Below, piece after piece: positions 50,101-59,253 of a stretch of DNA of 64,000 nt. Where the stretch lies: positions 50,035-114,034 of IMG/VR virus record IMGVR_UViG_3300034071_001431, one strand, 5' to 3'. The first letter of the stretch is position 1. Each line of letters starts with the position of its first letter. Source of the DNA: a virus. The position numbers and the translations under genes are program-made. The notes under the pieces were generated by a model. The model ran no database searches. It was not told the origin of the DNA and saw only the letters and a list, made by a program, of their open reading frames with translations.

Positions 50101-53100
50101 GTAGTTGCACCAGTAACTGCTAAGGTTGTACCAACAGTTGCTGCGCCAGTGACACTAGCACTTGCTAAAGTAGTTGCACCAGCACTTAATGTGCCGCTTG
50201 CAGCAACATTAGTTGCACTAACCGCATGTAATGTAGAATTACCAGTAACTGCTAAAGTACCACTTGCTGTAACATCAGTTGCACTAACTGCCGCTAAAGT
50301 AGTTGCACCAGTAACTGCTAAAGTACCGCCAACTGTTTCATTTCCAGTAACACTAGCACTTGCTAATGTAGAAGCACCTGCACTTAAAGTCGAAGCTAAA
50401 GTAGTTGCACCCGTAACTTCTAATGTACCGCTTGCAGTAACATTTGTAGCACCAAGAGCTGCTGTTGTAGTTGCACCTGCTGTTAAACCTGCTAAAGTAG
50501 TTGCACCAGTAACATCTAAAGTACCACCAACTGTAGCGTTATTAGTAACACTTGCTGAAGCTAAAGTAGAAGCACCTGCTGTTAACCCGGCTAGTGTAGT
50601 TGCACCTGTGACACCTAACGTACCGCCAACTGTTTCATTTCCAGTAACTGTAGCACTTGCTAAAGTAGTTGCACCTGCACTTAATGTACCACTTGCTGTA
50701 ACATCAGTTGCCGATAAAGCAGCCATTGTAGTAGCTCCAGTAACACCTAAAGTACCACTTGCTGTAACGTTTGTTGCTCCAAGAGTAGTTGTTGTAGTTT
50801 CACCTGCTGTTAACGCACCAACCGAAGTTGTACCTGCTGTTAAACCAGCTAATGTAGTTGCTCCAGTAACACCTAAAGTACCACTTGCTGTAACGTTTGT
50901 TGCATTAACTGCCGCCATTGTAGCTGTACCGGTAACACCTAAAGTACCACTTGCTGTAACGTTTGTTGCTCCAAGAGTAGTTGTTGTAGTTGCACCTAAA
51001 GTAGTTGCACCTGCACTTAACGCACCGCTTAATGCCGCTGACGTACCAACTAAACCTTTGTTTAAATTCCATGTATCTGTTGCGTTTGTGTAAGTGATTG
51101 TTGCACCAGCACCTGCTACTGTTAAACCAGCACCATCAGCTGCAGCACCATTTGCAGAACCTTTAGCTACAGTAATATTCAAATCAGTAACATCTAATGT
51201 TTGTGATTGAATTGCAGTCATAGTACCGTTAACTGTTAAGTTACCAGCAATAACTACAGAACTATCAAACGTTGCAGCACCAGTAACACCCAAAGTACCA
51301 CCAACTGTTTCATTTCCGGAAACAATAGCAGAAGCTAAAGTAGTTGCACCAGCACTTAATGTACCACCAACAGTAGCGTTATTTGTAACACTTGCTGATA
51401 ATAATGTAGAAGCACCTGCACTTAAAGTACCACTTGCAGTAACATTAGTAGCTGATAACCCAGCTAATGTAGTTGCACCAGTAACACCTAATGTACCACC
51501 AACAGTTTCATTACCTGTAACTGTAGCAGAAGCTAATGTACTTGCACCAGCACTTAATGTCGAAGCTAAAGTAGTTGCGCCCGTAACTGCTAAAGTACCG
51601 CCAACAGTTTCATTTCCAGTAATACTTGCTGATAATAATGTAGAAGCACCTGCACTTAAAGTACCGCTTGCTGAAACATTAGTAGCTGATAACCCAGCTA
51701 ATGTAGTTGCACCAGTAACCCCTAATGTACCACCAACTGTAGCGCCTTGTGTAATACCTAAACTATTTGCTTGTACGCTATAAGTAACGATTGTACTACC
51801 TGTAACATGGACAGTACCACCAAAATTAGCGCCATATACTGTTGTTAAATCTTGAACAGTAGCCGACCCGGTAACACCTAACGTACCGCCAACAGTAGCG
51901 TTATTTGTAACACTAGCACTTGCTAAAGTAGTACCGGCTAATGTAGTTGCGCCAGTAACTGCTAACGTACCACCAACTGTTTCATTACCTGTAACATCTA
52001 AAGTACCACTTGCTGTAACATCAGTTGCATTAATTGCCGCTGTTGTAGTTGTCCCAGTAACACCTAAAGTACCACCAACAGTAGCGTTATTTGTAACACT
52101 AGCACTTGCTAAAGTAGAAGCACCTGCTGTTAAACCTGCTAAAGTAGTTGCACCAGTAACACCTAATGTACCACTTGCTGTAACATTAGTTGCACTAATT
52201 GCCGCTGCTGTAGTCGCACCAGTAACTGCTAATGTACCACCAACTGTTTCATTACCTGTAACATCTAAAGCACCACTGAATGTTGCCGCTGTACCTTTTA
52301 ATGTTTTGTTAATATCCCAACTTGTTGTTGCATGTGTATATGTAATTGTTGCATTTGCACCGTCAACTGTTAAACCAGCGCCGTTTGCAGATGCAGAACT
52401 TACTGAACCTTTAGCTAACGTAATGTTTAAGTCTGTAACATCTAATGTTGTTGATTGTACCGCAGTAGTTGAACCTTGTACAGTTAAGTTACCTGCAATC
52501 AACGTGTCGCCGCCAACGTTTAAGTTTTTAACAATACCAACACCACCAGCAACTTTTAACGCACCGCTTGTGGCATTTGTACTTTGTGTTGTGTTTGTAA
52601 CAGAAGCTACACCAGCAACACCTAAAGTACCACTTGCTGTAACATCAATTGCATCAACTGCTGCTAAAGTTGTTGTACCAGTAACACCCAACGTACCGCC
52701 AACTGTTTCATTACCTGTAACTGTAACTGCATTAAATGTAGTTCCTGTTGCTAATGCTGTAGAAACAACCACACCATCAACTGTAGTAACAACTTGTCCG
52801 GCAGCAATACCATCATCAGTAATAGTAACATCTGTATCACCTACTTGAATGTTAGTAACACCTGTAGAAATTTGATTGTTTAAATATGATAGTGTAACTG
52901 CATCTTGTGAGTCAGTAGGATCAGCAACATTTTTAAGTTTTGCATTTACAGATACATCACCTTCGCCAGCATCAATTGTTAAACCACCTATAGTTGTAAG
53001 ACTATTACCAGTAACTACTAAGCCATTAAGAGTAGCTGTACCAGTAACATCTAATGTACCACCAACTGTTTCATTTCCAGAAACTGTTGCACCACCAGTA

Positions 53101-54578
53101 ACTGCTAATGTAGAACCGTTAAATGTTAAGTTTGTACTATCTTGTATTTCACCGGCTACACCTGCTAATACAACACGACCACTTGTTAAGTTGCTTACTG
53201 CGGCTGTTGCTAATGTAGCTACTCCAGCAACAGTGATATCTTCAACAGATGAAGAACCCCAAACTTGGAAATTACCGCCGACTGTAGCATTGTTTGTAAT
53301 ATCTGCTGAATCTAAAATAGAAGCACCTGCTGTTAAACCTGCCAATGTAGTTGCACCAGTAACACCTAATGTACCACCAACTGTTTCATTACCTGTAACA
53401 GAAGCAGAAGCTAAAGTAGTTGCACCTGCACTTAACGTAGAAGCTAAAGTAGTTGTACCTGTAACTGCTACGTTGCCACTTGCTGTAACGTTTGTAGCTG
53501 ATAATGCCGCTGTTGTTGTTGCACCTGCTGTTAGGCCAGTTAATGTAGTAGCACCAGTAACATCTAATGTACCACCAACTGTTTCATTTCCAGTAACACT
53601 TGCTGAAGCTAATGTAGTAGCACCTGCACTTAAAGCCGCAGATAAAGTAGTTGTACCAGTAACTGCTAAAGTACCACCAACAGTTTCATTTCCAGTAACA
53701 CTAGCACTTGCTAATGTAGAAACACCTGCTGTTAAGCCAGCTAATGTAGTTGCACCAGTAACACCTAACGTACCGCCAATTGTTTCATTTCCAGTAACAC
53801 TTGCTGAAGCTAATGTAGTTGCGCCTGCACTTAAAGTACCACTTGCTGTAACATCAGTTGCACTAACTGCCGCTAATGTAGTTGCCCCAGTAACATCTAA
53901 AGTACCACCAACAGTTTCGTTGCCTGTAACAGTAGCACTTGCTAATGTAGAAGCACCTGCACTTAAAGTTGAAGCTAAAGTAGTTGCACCCGTAACTTCT
54001 AATGTACCACTAGCCGCAACGTTTGTTGCATTAACTGCTGCTAAAGTTGAAGTACCAGTAACTGCTAAAGTACCACTTGCTGTAACGTTAGTAGCTGATA
54101 AAGCCGCTAAAGTAGTTGCACCCGTAACTGCTAAAGTACCACTAATTGTTTCATTACCTGTAACTGCTAAAGTTCCAACATTAAGTGCTGCGAAACCACT
54201 GTTTCCAAGTGCACCATAAGTTGATCCAGCTGAAGCAGTGTATGATAATTCAAACGCATCATTTGCTTCACTCCATACTAAAGCAGTATTTGTTTGGTCA
54301 CCACGATTAAATAGTAAACCGATGTCATATGTATTAGTACCACTAAATGCATTGTTCAATACAATTAATGGATCGTTTACAAATGTGTTTGTTGAAGCAA
54401 CAGTCATGTAGCTACTTGAGCCCTGTACTGTTAAATTACCCGTGACCGTTATGTCACTGGCAATTGTTAAGCTGCTATTAAATAGCGACCCAACGATAGA
54501 ACCCGGGGCGATTTTTGTGTTTGCAAGAATCGTTGCGTCCGAGATCTGGTTATTTTTAATTCTGGTTAAATTTGCCAT
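47118..54578 (-). CDS. Giant repetitive tail fibre/adhesin, 2,486 aa
   Basis: About 100 short repeats of the type ATVGGTLGVTGATTLAGLTA / GASTLASASVTNNA, each 20-30 residues, suggesting a stacked beta-solenoid. Three longer modules (INLTVQGS-T-A-x-Q-S-T-T-L-D-V-T-D-L-N-I-T type, each about 80 residues) near 52.4, 51.2 and 49.9 kb divide the array at nearly equal spacing, and a related module sits at the N-terminus. The C-terminal 320 residues form non-repetitive domains, including one shared with the 571-aa neighbour (final about 100 residues). Late element at 54736-54742. Confidence 0.8.
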   Translation of the reverse strand: MANLTRIKNNQISDATILANTKIAPGSIVGSLFNSSLTIASDITVTGNLTVQGSSSYMTVASTNTFVNDPLIVLNNAFSGTNTYDIGLLFNRGDQTNTALVWSEANDAFELSYTASAGSTYGALGNSGFAALNVGTLAVTGNETISGTLAVTGATTLAALSATNVTASGTLAVTGTSTLAAVNATNVAASGTLEVTGATTLASTLSAGASTLASATVTGNETVGGTLDVTGATTLAAVSATDVTASGTLSAGATTLASASVTGNETIGGTLGVTGATTLAGLTAGVSTLASASVTGNETVGGTLAVTGTTTLSAALSAGATTLASASVTGNETVGGTLDVTGATTLTGLTAGATTTAALSATNVTASGNVAVTGTTTLASTLSAGATTLASASVTGNETVGGTLGVTGATTLAGLTAGASILDSADITNNATVGGNFQVWGSSSVEDITVAGVATLATAAVSNLTSGRVVLAGVAGEIQDSTNLTFNGSTLAVTGGATVSGNETVGGTLDVTGTATLNGLVVTGNSLTTIGGLTIDAGEGDVSVNAKLKNVADPTDSQDAVTLSYLNNQISTGVTNIQVGDTDVTITDDGIAAGQVVTTVDGVVVSTALATGTTFNAVTVTGNETVGGTLGVTGTTTLAAVDAIDVTASGTLGVAGVASVTNTTQSTNATSGALKVAGGVGIVKNLNVGGDTLIAGNLTVQGSTTAVQSTTLDVTDLNITLAKGSVSSASANGAGLTVDGANATITYTHATTSWDINKTLKGTAATFSGALDVTGNETVGGTLAVTGATTAAAISATNVTASGTLGVTGATTLAGLTAGASTLASASVTNNATVGGTLGVTGTTTTAAINATDVTASGTLDVTGNETVGGTLAVTGATTLAGTTLASASVTNNATVGGTLGVTGSATVQDLTTVYGANFGGTVHVTGSTIVTYSVQANSLGITQGATVGGTLGVTGATTLAGLSATNVSASGTLSAGASTLLSASITGNETVGGTLAVTGATTLASTLSAGASTLASATVTGNETVGGTLGVTGATTLAGLSATNVTASGTLSAGASTLLSASVTNNATVGGTLSAGATTLASAIVSGNETVGGTLGVTGAATFDSSVVIAGNLTVNGTMTAIQSQTLDVTDLNITVAKGSANGAAADGAGLTVAGAGATITYTNATDTWNLNKGLVGTSAALSGALSAGATTLGATTTTTLGATNVTASGTLGVTGTATMAAVNATNVTASGTLGVTGATTLAGLTAGTTSVGALTAGETTTTTLGATNVTASGTLGVTGATTMAALSATDVTASGTLSAGATTLASATVTGNETVGGTLGVTGATTLAGLTAGASTLASASVTNNATVGGTLDVTGATTLAGLTAGATTTAALGATNVTASGTLEVTGATTLASTLSAGASTLASASVTGNETVGGTLAVTGATTLAAVSATDVTASGTLAVTGNSTLHAVSATNVAASGTLSAGATTLASASVTGAATVGTTLAVTGATTLAAVSATDVTASGTLSAGATTLESATVTNNATVGGTLGVTGDATIGGSVLITGDLTVEGTVTSINSATLDITDKNITVAKGAADAASANGAGLTVDGANATITYASTTDTFNFNKGVVATTAALSGTLAVTGATTLASTLSAGASTLASASVTNNATVGGTLGVTGATTLAGLTAGATTTTTLGATNVTASGTLGVTGATTMAALSATDVTASGTLAVTGNETVGGTLDVTGATTTAALSATNVTASGTLDVTGATTMAGLTAGATTTAALSATNVTASGTLDVTGATTLAAVSATDVTASGTLAVTGNETVGGTLAVTGTATMAAVNATNVTASGTLGVTGAATMAAISATNVAASGTLSAGASTLASASVTNNATVGGTLAVTGNVTASGTLAVTGNETVGGTLAVTGASTLASASITHNTTVGGTLGVTGATTMAALTATNVSALGTLSAAGNATLSADLAVTGNETVGGTLGVTGATTLAGLTAGASTLASASIVNNATVGGTLAVTGASTLHAVSATNVTASGTLGVTGATTLAAVSATNVTASGTLAVTGAVTGSTATFSGNVVAANFTTSGDASLQNFFATGESTIGGTLAVTGGVTLASTLTVSGATSLTSSLDVANGVTVNSNQTANDFVVMGQDATSLILADSSMNSLVFGGNATVGVAGVIAKFNSTGTIMLPVGDIAQRPSNSGSTDLAGMARFSTTSNNLEFYNGSSWQQTGSSFTIITSNSFIGDGTTTVFEMSTESTTAGTMVAINGVMQLPTLAYSVTGTTLTFTEAPSVGDLIDARVLITTASVSTLSNGNGYVQVKTADAFANVYAGTGAQTLRISTSAATGTTTFENDVVIKGSLTVLGDTAGNINIGDSSSDHVTVNASSVTYTNGTKIAYDQTAVTVGTSATVIDSFAKATYRSAKYIVTISNSGTGEYETTEVLVLHNGTTAQRTQFGTMYTGSASLGSVSVAVNGANVELSYTGVAIGNAVKLQSSYIKV
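48380..54190. repeat. Tandem coding repeat array
   Basis: Imperfect short DNA repeats encoding GTL-x-VTG and TASGTL units fill nearly 6 kb. Because of this composition the opposite strand is also open over long stretches. Confidence 0.85.
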
Positions 54579-54772
54579 CTTATTAAAACTCCGAGATTAT
54601 AATTATAATTTGTATTCTACTACGTTGTGACTGAATTGTAGCGGCGGTTCCATATCCCCTAGGCCAATTTAATCGAATAACCTTCAATGACAAATGCGGG
54701 TCCATATCCCCGCTGAATCATGAATGTGTTACAAGTATTTAGTGGATTATCCGAAAAAGGATATAGCTAGTG
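54579..54772 (-). promoter_or_regulatory. Leader of the giant fibre gene with two GATATGGA hairpins
   Basis: Late element CTAAATA at 54736-54742. Downstream in the RNA, GGGGATATGGA occurs twice about 45 bases apart; the first is closed by GCGGG/CCCGC. GGA in a hairpin loop is the target type of CsrA/RsmE proteins, but this is only a resemblance. Confidence 0.45.
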
Positions 54773-56488
54773 TTAAATGATAATGTAGCTTTTTGACATG
54801 CGTATGCTAGTATTTGCATAAGATGACGTATATTTTAATTGAACAGTTGAGCCAGAAATTGCGGCAGTCATAGTACCTAAACTGGTACCTGTATTAACAG
54901 AACTGATTAATTTGTAAAACGCAGAAGTTCCGTTATGAGTAATCATTACTTCATAACTTTCGAAGTTTGTTAGTCGTGTTGATTGTATTGTGTAGCGAGC
55001 AGTTCTATAAATTGTGCTGTCATAACTATCAATTATAGTCGGTGTTGCACTAGTAGGAACACTAACTGTCGGCGATGATGTAACTATTGCTCCAGTTTGT
55101 ATAATGCTTATATTTTCTGTACCAGCATTGATAAAGCGGATTTCGCCAGTACCCGAATCTGTTTCTGCCCTGGTCGTTCCATCTGAAATCGCAGTTACAG
55201 AGTTAATGATAAGAGACATTGCTCTTACCTCAATGGTATCTGTAGGCAATGGAATTTCTGTAAATGTAATGTCAGACCCGTTAACTGTGTAGGCAGTAGT
55301 TGGCTGTTGAATTGTACCATTGATACTAACTAAAACACCATTTGTAGTTGCTGTTTCGTATAATGCAAATACGTTAGTTATACCGTCGGGCACAATTGTT
55401 TGTGACGTCATCGATGCCACTGTCTGATTGTTTACCCATTCATTTCCGTTATAGAATTCTATAGTACCTAAATCTGTATTATATCGTAAATAACCAGTTG
55501 ATACAGTAGATGGGCGGACTGATGTATTTCCAGTCGGAATAGCAATAGCATCGTTCCCACTAATTTTTACTATTCCTGTACCATGTGCATTTAATGTAAT
55601 ATTTCCGTTGTTTGCTGAATTTACTGTTATACCACTTGTTGTTGAAATAGTTGTATCATTAAACGAAACATTACCGATCTGGGTTAATGCTACGTTTGAA
55701 ATATGTGTTATTCGGCCTTTACTATCAACGGTTATTTTTGGTACACGATCAACAATTTCATCATCTGCAGAACCGTATGTACCTGCAACAACACCGCTAT
55801 CTACTAGAGTCAATGCAATATTAGAATATGTTCCACTACCAATAGCATCACCGGTGATTTGTATATTACTATTAGTAGTTAATACACGATAGGTATCTTC
55901 GGTAATAGTCAGTGCGCTAATTGCACCACTAAAATCTACATTGCCTAAATGTTCTAGTCCTTTGTTTCCAACATATCGTGCACCTGATATAAAGATACTT
56001 TTACCAGCGAATGAACCACTTGGCAAGTTTGTTCCAATAAAGTTTAATACTCCAGATGTATAATCAAAGAACCATTCGTCATTATTTCCTGACCCGTCTG
56101 CAAATAATTGTGTTCCTGATGTTTGGGGAGTAGCAGACCCTGTAGTAGCCAAGTAAACTTTGACTTGATATGTTGCACCAAAACTAGAATCAATCCATTC
56201 AGTTAAGTTCGTATTCCATGTTCTATTAGTACTTGCTGTACCATCGTTTGTTGCTTGAATTGTTGAACTTAATGCATCTGCATAAACTGTTACTATACTT
56301 GAATTGCTAGTAGGAATAGTTGCAGGAACAGAATCGCTTTGCGCCCATATCGAGTTACCACGAATAATTATTGGACTTGCTATATTTTCATTACTAGGAC
56401 TTTTAACCGTTGAGGTATCTGTCTTGGCTATGCCATAACCAAGTTTCTTAAATAAGTAATCTACCTTTTGTGCGTCTGTTATCGCCAT
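54773..56488 (-). CDS. Fibre/adhesin protein, 571 aa
   Basis: N-terminal MAITDAQKVDYLFKKLGYGIAKTDTSTVK... then strand-rich modules, STRPSTVSTGYLRYNTDLGTIEFYNGNEW near 330-360 (a recurring phage fibre motif), NVFALYETATTNGVLVSINGTIQQPTTAYTVNG and a final 100-residue domain homologous to the end of the 2,486-aa fibre (IDSYDSTIYRTARYTIQSTR). Virion-attached receptor-binding or structural role inferred. Confidence 0.7.
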   Translation of the reverse strand: MAITDAQKVDYLFKKLGYGIAKTDTSTVKSPSNENIASPIIIRGNSIWAQSDSVPATIPTSNSSIVTVYADALSSTIQATNDGTASTNRTWNTNLTEWIDSSFGATYQVKVYLATTGSATPQTSGTQLFADGSGNNDEWFFDYTSGVLNFIGTNLPSGSFAGKSIFISGARYVGNKGLEHLGNVDFSGAISALTITEDTYRVLTTNSNIQITGDAIGSGTYSNIALTLVDSGVVAGTYGSADDEIVDRVPKITVDSKGRITHISNVALTQIGNVSFNDTTISTTSGITVNSANNGNITLNAHGTGIVKISGNDAIAIPTGNTSVRPSTVSTGYLRYNTDLGTIEFYNGNEWVNNQTVASMTSQTIVPDGITNVFALYETATTNGVLVSINGTIQQPTTAYTVNGSDITFTEIPLPTDTIEVRAMSLIINSVTAISDGTTRAETDSGTGEIRFINAGTENISIIQTGAIVTSSPTVSVPTSATPTIIDSYDSTIYRTARYTIQSTRLTNFESYEVMITHNGTSAFYKLISSVNTGTSLGTMTAAISGSTVQLKYTSSYANTSIRMSKSYIII

Positions 56489-56489
56489 A

Positions 56490-58472
56490 TTAATGTGTTG
56501 CCGTTGTTATATTCAATGAACCTATTGTTTGTCCACTTGTTAATTTAATTCTTACATAAATCTCGTTTGTTGCTGTGCTACTCGAGCTAACTGTACCAAA
56601 CGTTGCTGTTACCGATTTGCTAGTTGCCATATAACTATTCAATGGTACTGCGCCACTTAGTGCGCAACCATTTGAACCATTACCACTTAATCCTGGTACA
56701 CCTGCACCTGCGTATGCTGTACTCATATCTAACCAGCCATTTAATGACGATGTTCCGTCAATAGTTGAACCCGGTAATGCTACCCACATACCTGCTACTG
56801 TACCTGTATACACTATGTCAAATTTACTCACTACACTACGTACAAATTTTATAGTAAAGTATTGTGCTGTACTTCTGCCAGAACTTAAATTTGGGCCGGC
56901 TGGTAAGTATCCAGTTGAATAATTTGTTTGATCATGTTTTAATACTCCGGCAACAATTGTAGCATCATATGTTTCTAATGTACTTGTTTGGCTGTTAAAT
57001 GTTGCTTCGTTACCTGTATAAGCTGGGGTATCTGTACTTCCTGGATTTACAATTCTATATGCATTACCCGATCCTGTACCAACACTTGTTACTGATATAT
57101 TTGTTTCTTCTATATTATTACTAGTACCGGTTTTATAAAGTACAGTTGCACCCGGAGCAAATGTCCATGTACCAGTTAAATAAGAATTAGTTACAGATAC
57201 GCTCGGACCAATTGAACTACTACCAAATCCTGTAATAATGTTCGTAGTAGTTGCTACTGCTGCATTGCCTGAACTTACATATAGATTACGTGCCAACGGT
57301 GTAGTTATACTTGCCTGTGCATAGGTTTTGCTTGCTGGTGCTGTAAATGCTCCGCCGGCTGTACCTGTAGCAAATGTATCACTTGTTGGATATGTATCTC
57401 CGCTTAAAGCGCCAATATTAAATCCTATGTTAAATGTAGTGCTACTATTGTAATGCGGTACGGTACTAGAATATGTTAGAGATGGAGTATTAACTGCAAT
57501 AGTTTGTGATGAGAAGCTCGGTGCACCCGGTGCACTACTATCATAATACCAAGCCGCAGTATTTGTACTTGCCGATGCACCTGTATGATTAATATTTAGA
57601 TCATTCCATCCAGCTGGTACATTTCCGCCGGCACTAACATTAAACGAAGACCAGAAATTTGCCGCTACATTAGCGACTACATTATGATAATCTTGATTGT
57701 TTGAAATTACTAAATTGCTATAAGTTCCGTTGCTACTGCCTGTCATTATAACATTGCCAGCTCTTGCTCCATTTAAGAAGGCAGTTACAGTACCACTATC
57801 ACCGGGGCCAGCAGCAGTTATTGTATTTGTTGTATAACTTGCAGATCTACGCACCGTAGAAACAGTTGTACCACCAGCAACATTTCTTGTATTCGCTGTG
57901 TTGTCTGTTTGTGTAAAGTTTGCCATACGATACGATGACAATGTATTAATAGTTAATGTTGTACTATTCGGAAAGGCAGGTGGTGCAGGCGGTACTAATT
58001 TACCTAGTACTTCATTAAGTTGCGCAATACTATTTGTTACTGAAGTTGTTGATGTTAATGTTGTTGCATTACTTGAAAGTTTACCCGCTGTATTTGCGCC
58101 TAATTGTACATTATTTCCTAAAATTCCAGTTACTGATAATTCAGAAAGTTCTGCCCAGCGTAGGTTACCGGAACCATCAGTAACTAATATCTCGTTCAAC
58201 AATCCACCAGATAGTTTTACATTTGCATTAGAACCGAAATTAATTATACCGTAACTACTTGATATAGCTGTGTTAGCTATTGTTATTGCACCTAATCTAA
58301 CATTTCCAATTACATCTAACGGATATTGAGGAGTGGCTGTGTTGACACCGAGATAATAGTTAGTAAAATCTAACTGTAATAACGTCGCACTGTTTGTTGT
58401 GAATCCTAGATCAAGACCTTGTCTATCTAAATTTCCTAACAGTGCTGCTCCGGGTACGCGACCTATTGCCAT
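56490..58472 (-). CDS. Fibre/adhesin protein, 660 aa
   Basis: Starts MAIGRVPGAALLGNLDRQGLDLGF, a pattern seen at the head of T4-like structural proteins. LLQLDFTNYYLGVNTATPQYPLDVIGNVRLG is a typical fibre trimerisation-like motif. The rest is Ser/Thr/Asn-rich and strand-like, ending in an ITSGQTIGSLNITTATH domain. Late element at 58492-58498. Confidence 0.7.
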   Translation of the reverse strand: MAIGRVPGAALLGNLDRQGLDLGFTTNSATLLQLDFTNYYLGVNTATPQYPLDVIGNVRLGAITIANTAISSSYGIINFGSNANVKLSGGLLNEILVTDGSGNLRWAELSELSVTGILGNNVQLGANTAGKLSSNATTLTSTTSVTNSIAQLNEVLGKLVPPAPPAFPNSTTLTINTLSSYRMANFTQTDNTANTRNVAGGTTVSTVRRSASYTTNTITAAGPGDSGTVTAFLNGARAGNVIMTGSSNGTYSNLVISNNQDYHNVVANVAANFWSSFNVSAGGNVPAGWNDLNINHTGASASTNTAAWYYDSSAPGAPSFSSQTIAVNTPSLTYSSTVPHYNSSTTFNIGFNIGALSGDTYPTSDTFATGTAGGAFTAPASKTYAQASITTPLARNLYVSSGNAAVATTTNIITGFGSSSIGPSVSVTNSYLTGTWTFAPGATVLYKTGTSNNIEETNISVTSVGTGSGNAYRIVNPGSTDTPAYTGNEATFNSQTSTLETYDATIVAGVLKHDQTNYSTGYLPAGPNLSSGRSTAQYFTIKFVRSVVSKFDIVYTGTVAGMWVALPGSTIDGTSSLNGWLDMSTAYAGAGVPGLSGNGSNGCALSGAVPLNSYMATSKSVTATFGTVSSSSTATNEIYVRIKLTSGQTIGSLNITTATH

Positions 58473-58491
58473 TAACTAACTCCTATTTTAA

Positions 58492-58498
58492 TATTTAG
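58492..58498 (-). promoter_or_regulatory. Late promoter element
   Basis: CTAAATA on the minus strand, 20 bases before the 660-aa gene, overlapping the previous gene's end. Confidence 0.5.
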
Positions 58499-58930
58499 TT
58501 AGTTATCTTGCCATATAGTTGTGGTAGTAGCATAGTTATGTAAAACTACAATAACTGCTGCTGGGCCTGGGACGCTAGTAAAGTGAATGTTAGTTGATCC
58601 GTTGAATATATAGTTAACACCGGGATTTTGCCAAACCGTATTTACATAAACTAATGTTTGCGCTTCTTCTCCGAGATTGTATGTATGACTCATTGTAAAA
58701 TCTGATGTAGAATTATTACCAGCAAACGTATCTTTAACTACAATTACCGGACCTTCTTTAGCATGGATATGCCATACTCCGTCATCGTAAAATTCTACTC
58801 GATTAATTGATGTATTGTATCTATGCGCACCATCAAGTGGATGCATTGGACGATCTGCACTAGATCCTCTCGGAAATGTAATTGCAGTAGTGCCCGATTT
58901 AGTAACTGCATTTTTAAGGAAACGTCCCAT
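58499..58930 (-). CDS. Fibre-associated virion protein, 143 aa
   Basis: GRFLKNAVTKSGTTAITFPRGSSADRPMHPLDGAHRYNTSINRVEFYDDGVWH: the R-P-x(3)-G-x-x-R-Y-N-x-x-x-x-x-x-E-F-Y-x-x-G-x-W motif is the same as in the larger fibre proteins (for example 571-aa). C-terminal domain with VNTVWQNPGVNYIFNGSTNI. Probably a small fibre or adaptor. Confidence 0.65.
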   Translation of the reverse strand: MGRFLKNAVTKSGTTAITFPRGSSADRPMHPLDGAHRYNTSINRVEFYDDGVWHIHAKEGPVIVVKDTFAGNNSTSDFTMSHTYNLGEEAQTLVYVNTVWQNPGVNYIFNGSTNIHFTSVPGPAAVIVVLHNYATTTTIWQDN

Positions 58931-58931
58931 A

Positions 58932-59243
58932 TTAAATTCCTACGTAACTTACACTTGCTGTTACTGAAGTGTTTGCTGAGGCATTTGCTCTGATTGTGTC
59001 GCCGTTGCCTAGTACTAATTTTTCTAAATCAATAACAAACGTATCGTATGCTGTTACTTGTACATTACCATAAATTTGCACTGTGCTATCTATAGTTGAT
59101 GTTCCGCTTGGAACTAAGAATAGACTGAAGTCACGAGTTGATGCATTGTTATTATAAAAATACATAACAGATACAACAGAATTCCCACTGCTGACATAGA
59201 CGTTTGATATTGATGTTGTTAGTACTGTGTTAGATATTGCCAT
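58932..59243 (-). CDS. Small virion protein, 103 aa
   Basis: Unrecognised strand-rich protein (VLTTSISNVYVSSGNSVVSVMYFYNNN; TFVIDLEKLVLGNGDTIRANAS). Similar short beta proteins are found beside fibre genes in T4-like phages. One base gap to the next gene. Confidence 0.6.
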   Translation of the reverse strand: MAISNTVLTTSISNVYVSSGNSVVSVMYFYNNNASTRDFSLFLVPSGTSTIDSTVQIYGNVQVTAYDTFVIDLEKLVLGNGDTIRANASANTSVTASVSYVGI

Positions 59244-59253
59244 TGTGTTAATC

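Noticed and set aside
48380-54190. CRISPR-like array
   Set aside because: Repeats are imperfect, in frame, without spacers, and encode a protein.
48397-54219. Very long plus-strand ORFs (up to 898 codons) opposite the fibre gene
   Set aside because: Translations are low-complexity V-A-P-V-T repeats that mirror the minus-strand repeat; no ribosome sites. They are shadows of the GTL-VTG coding repeat.
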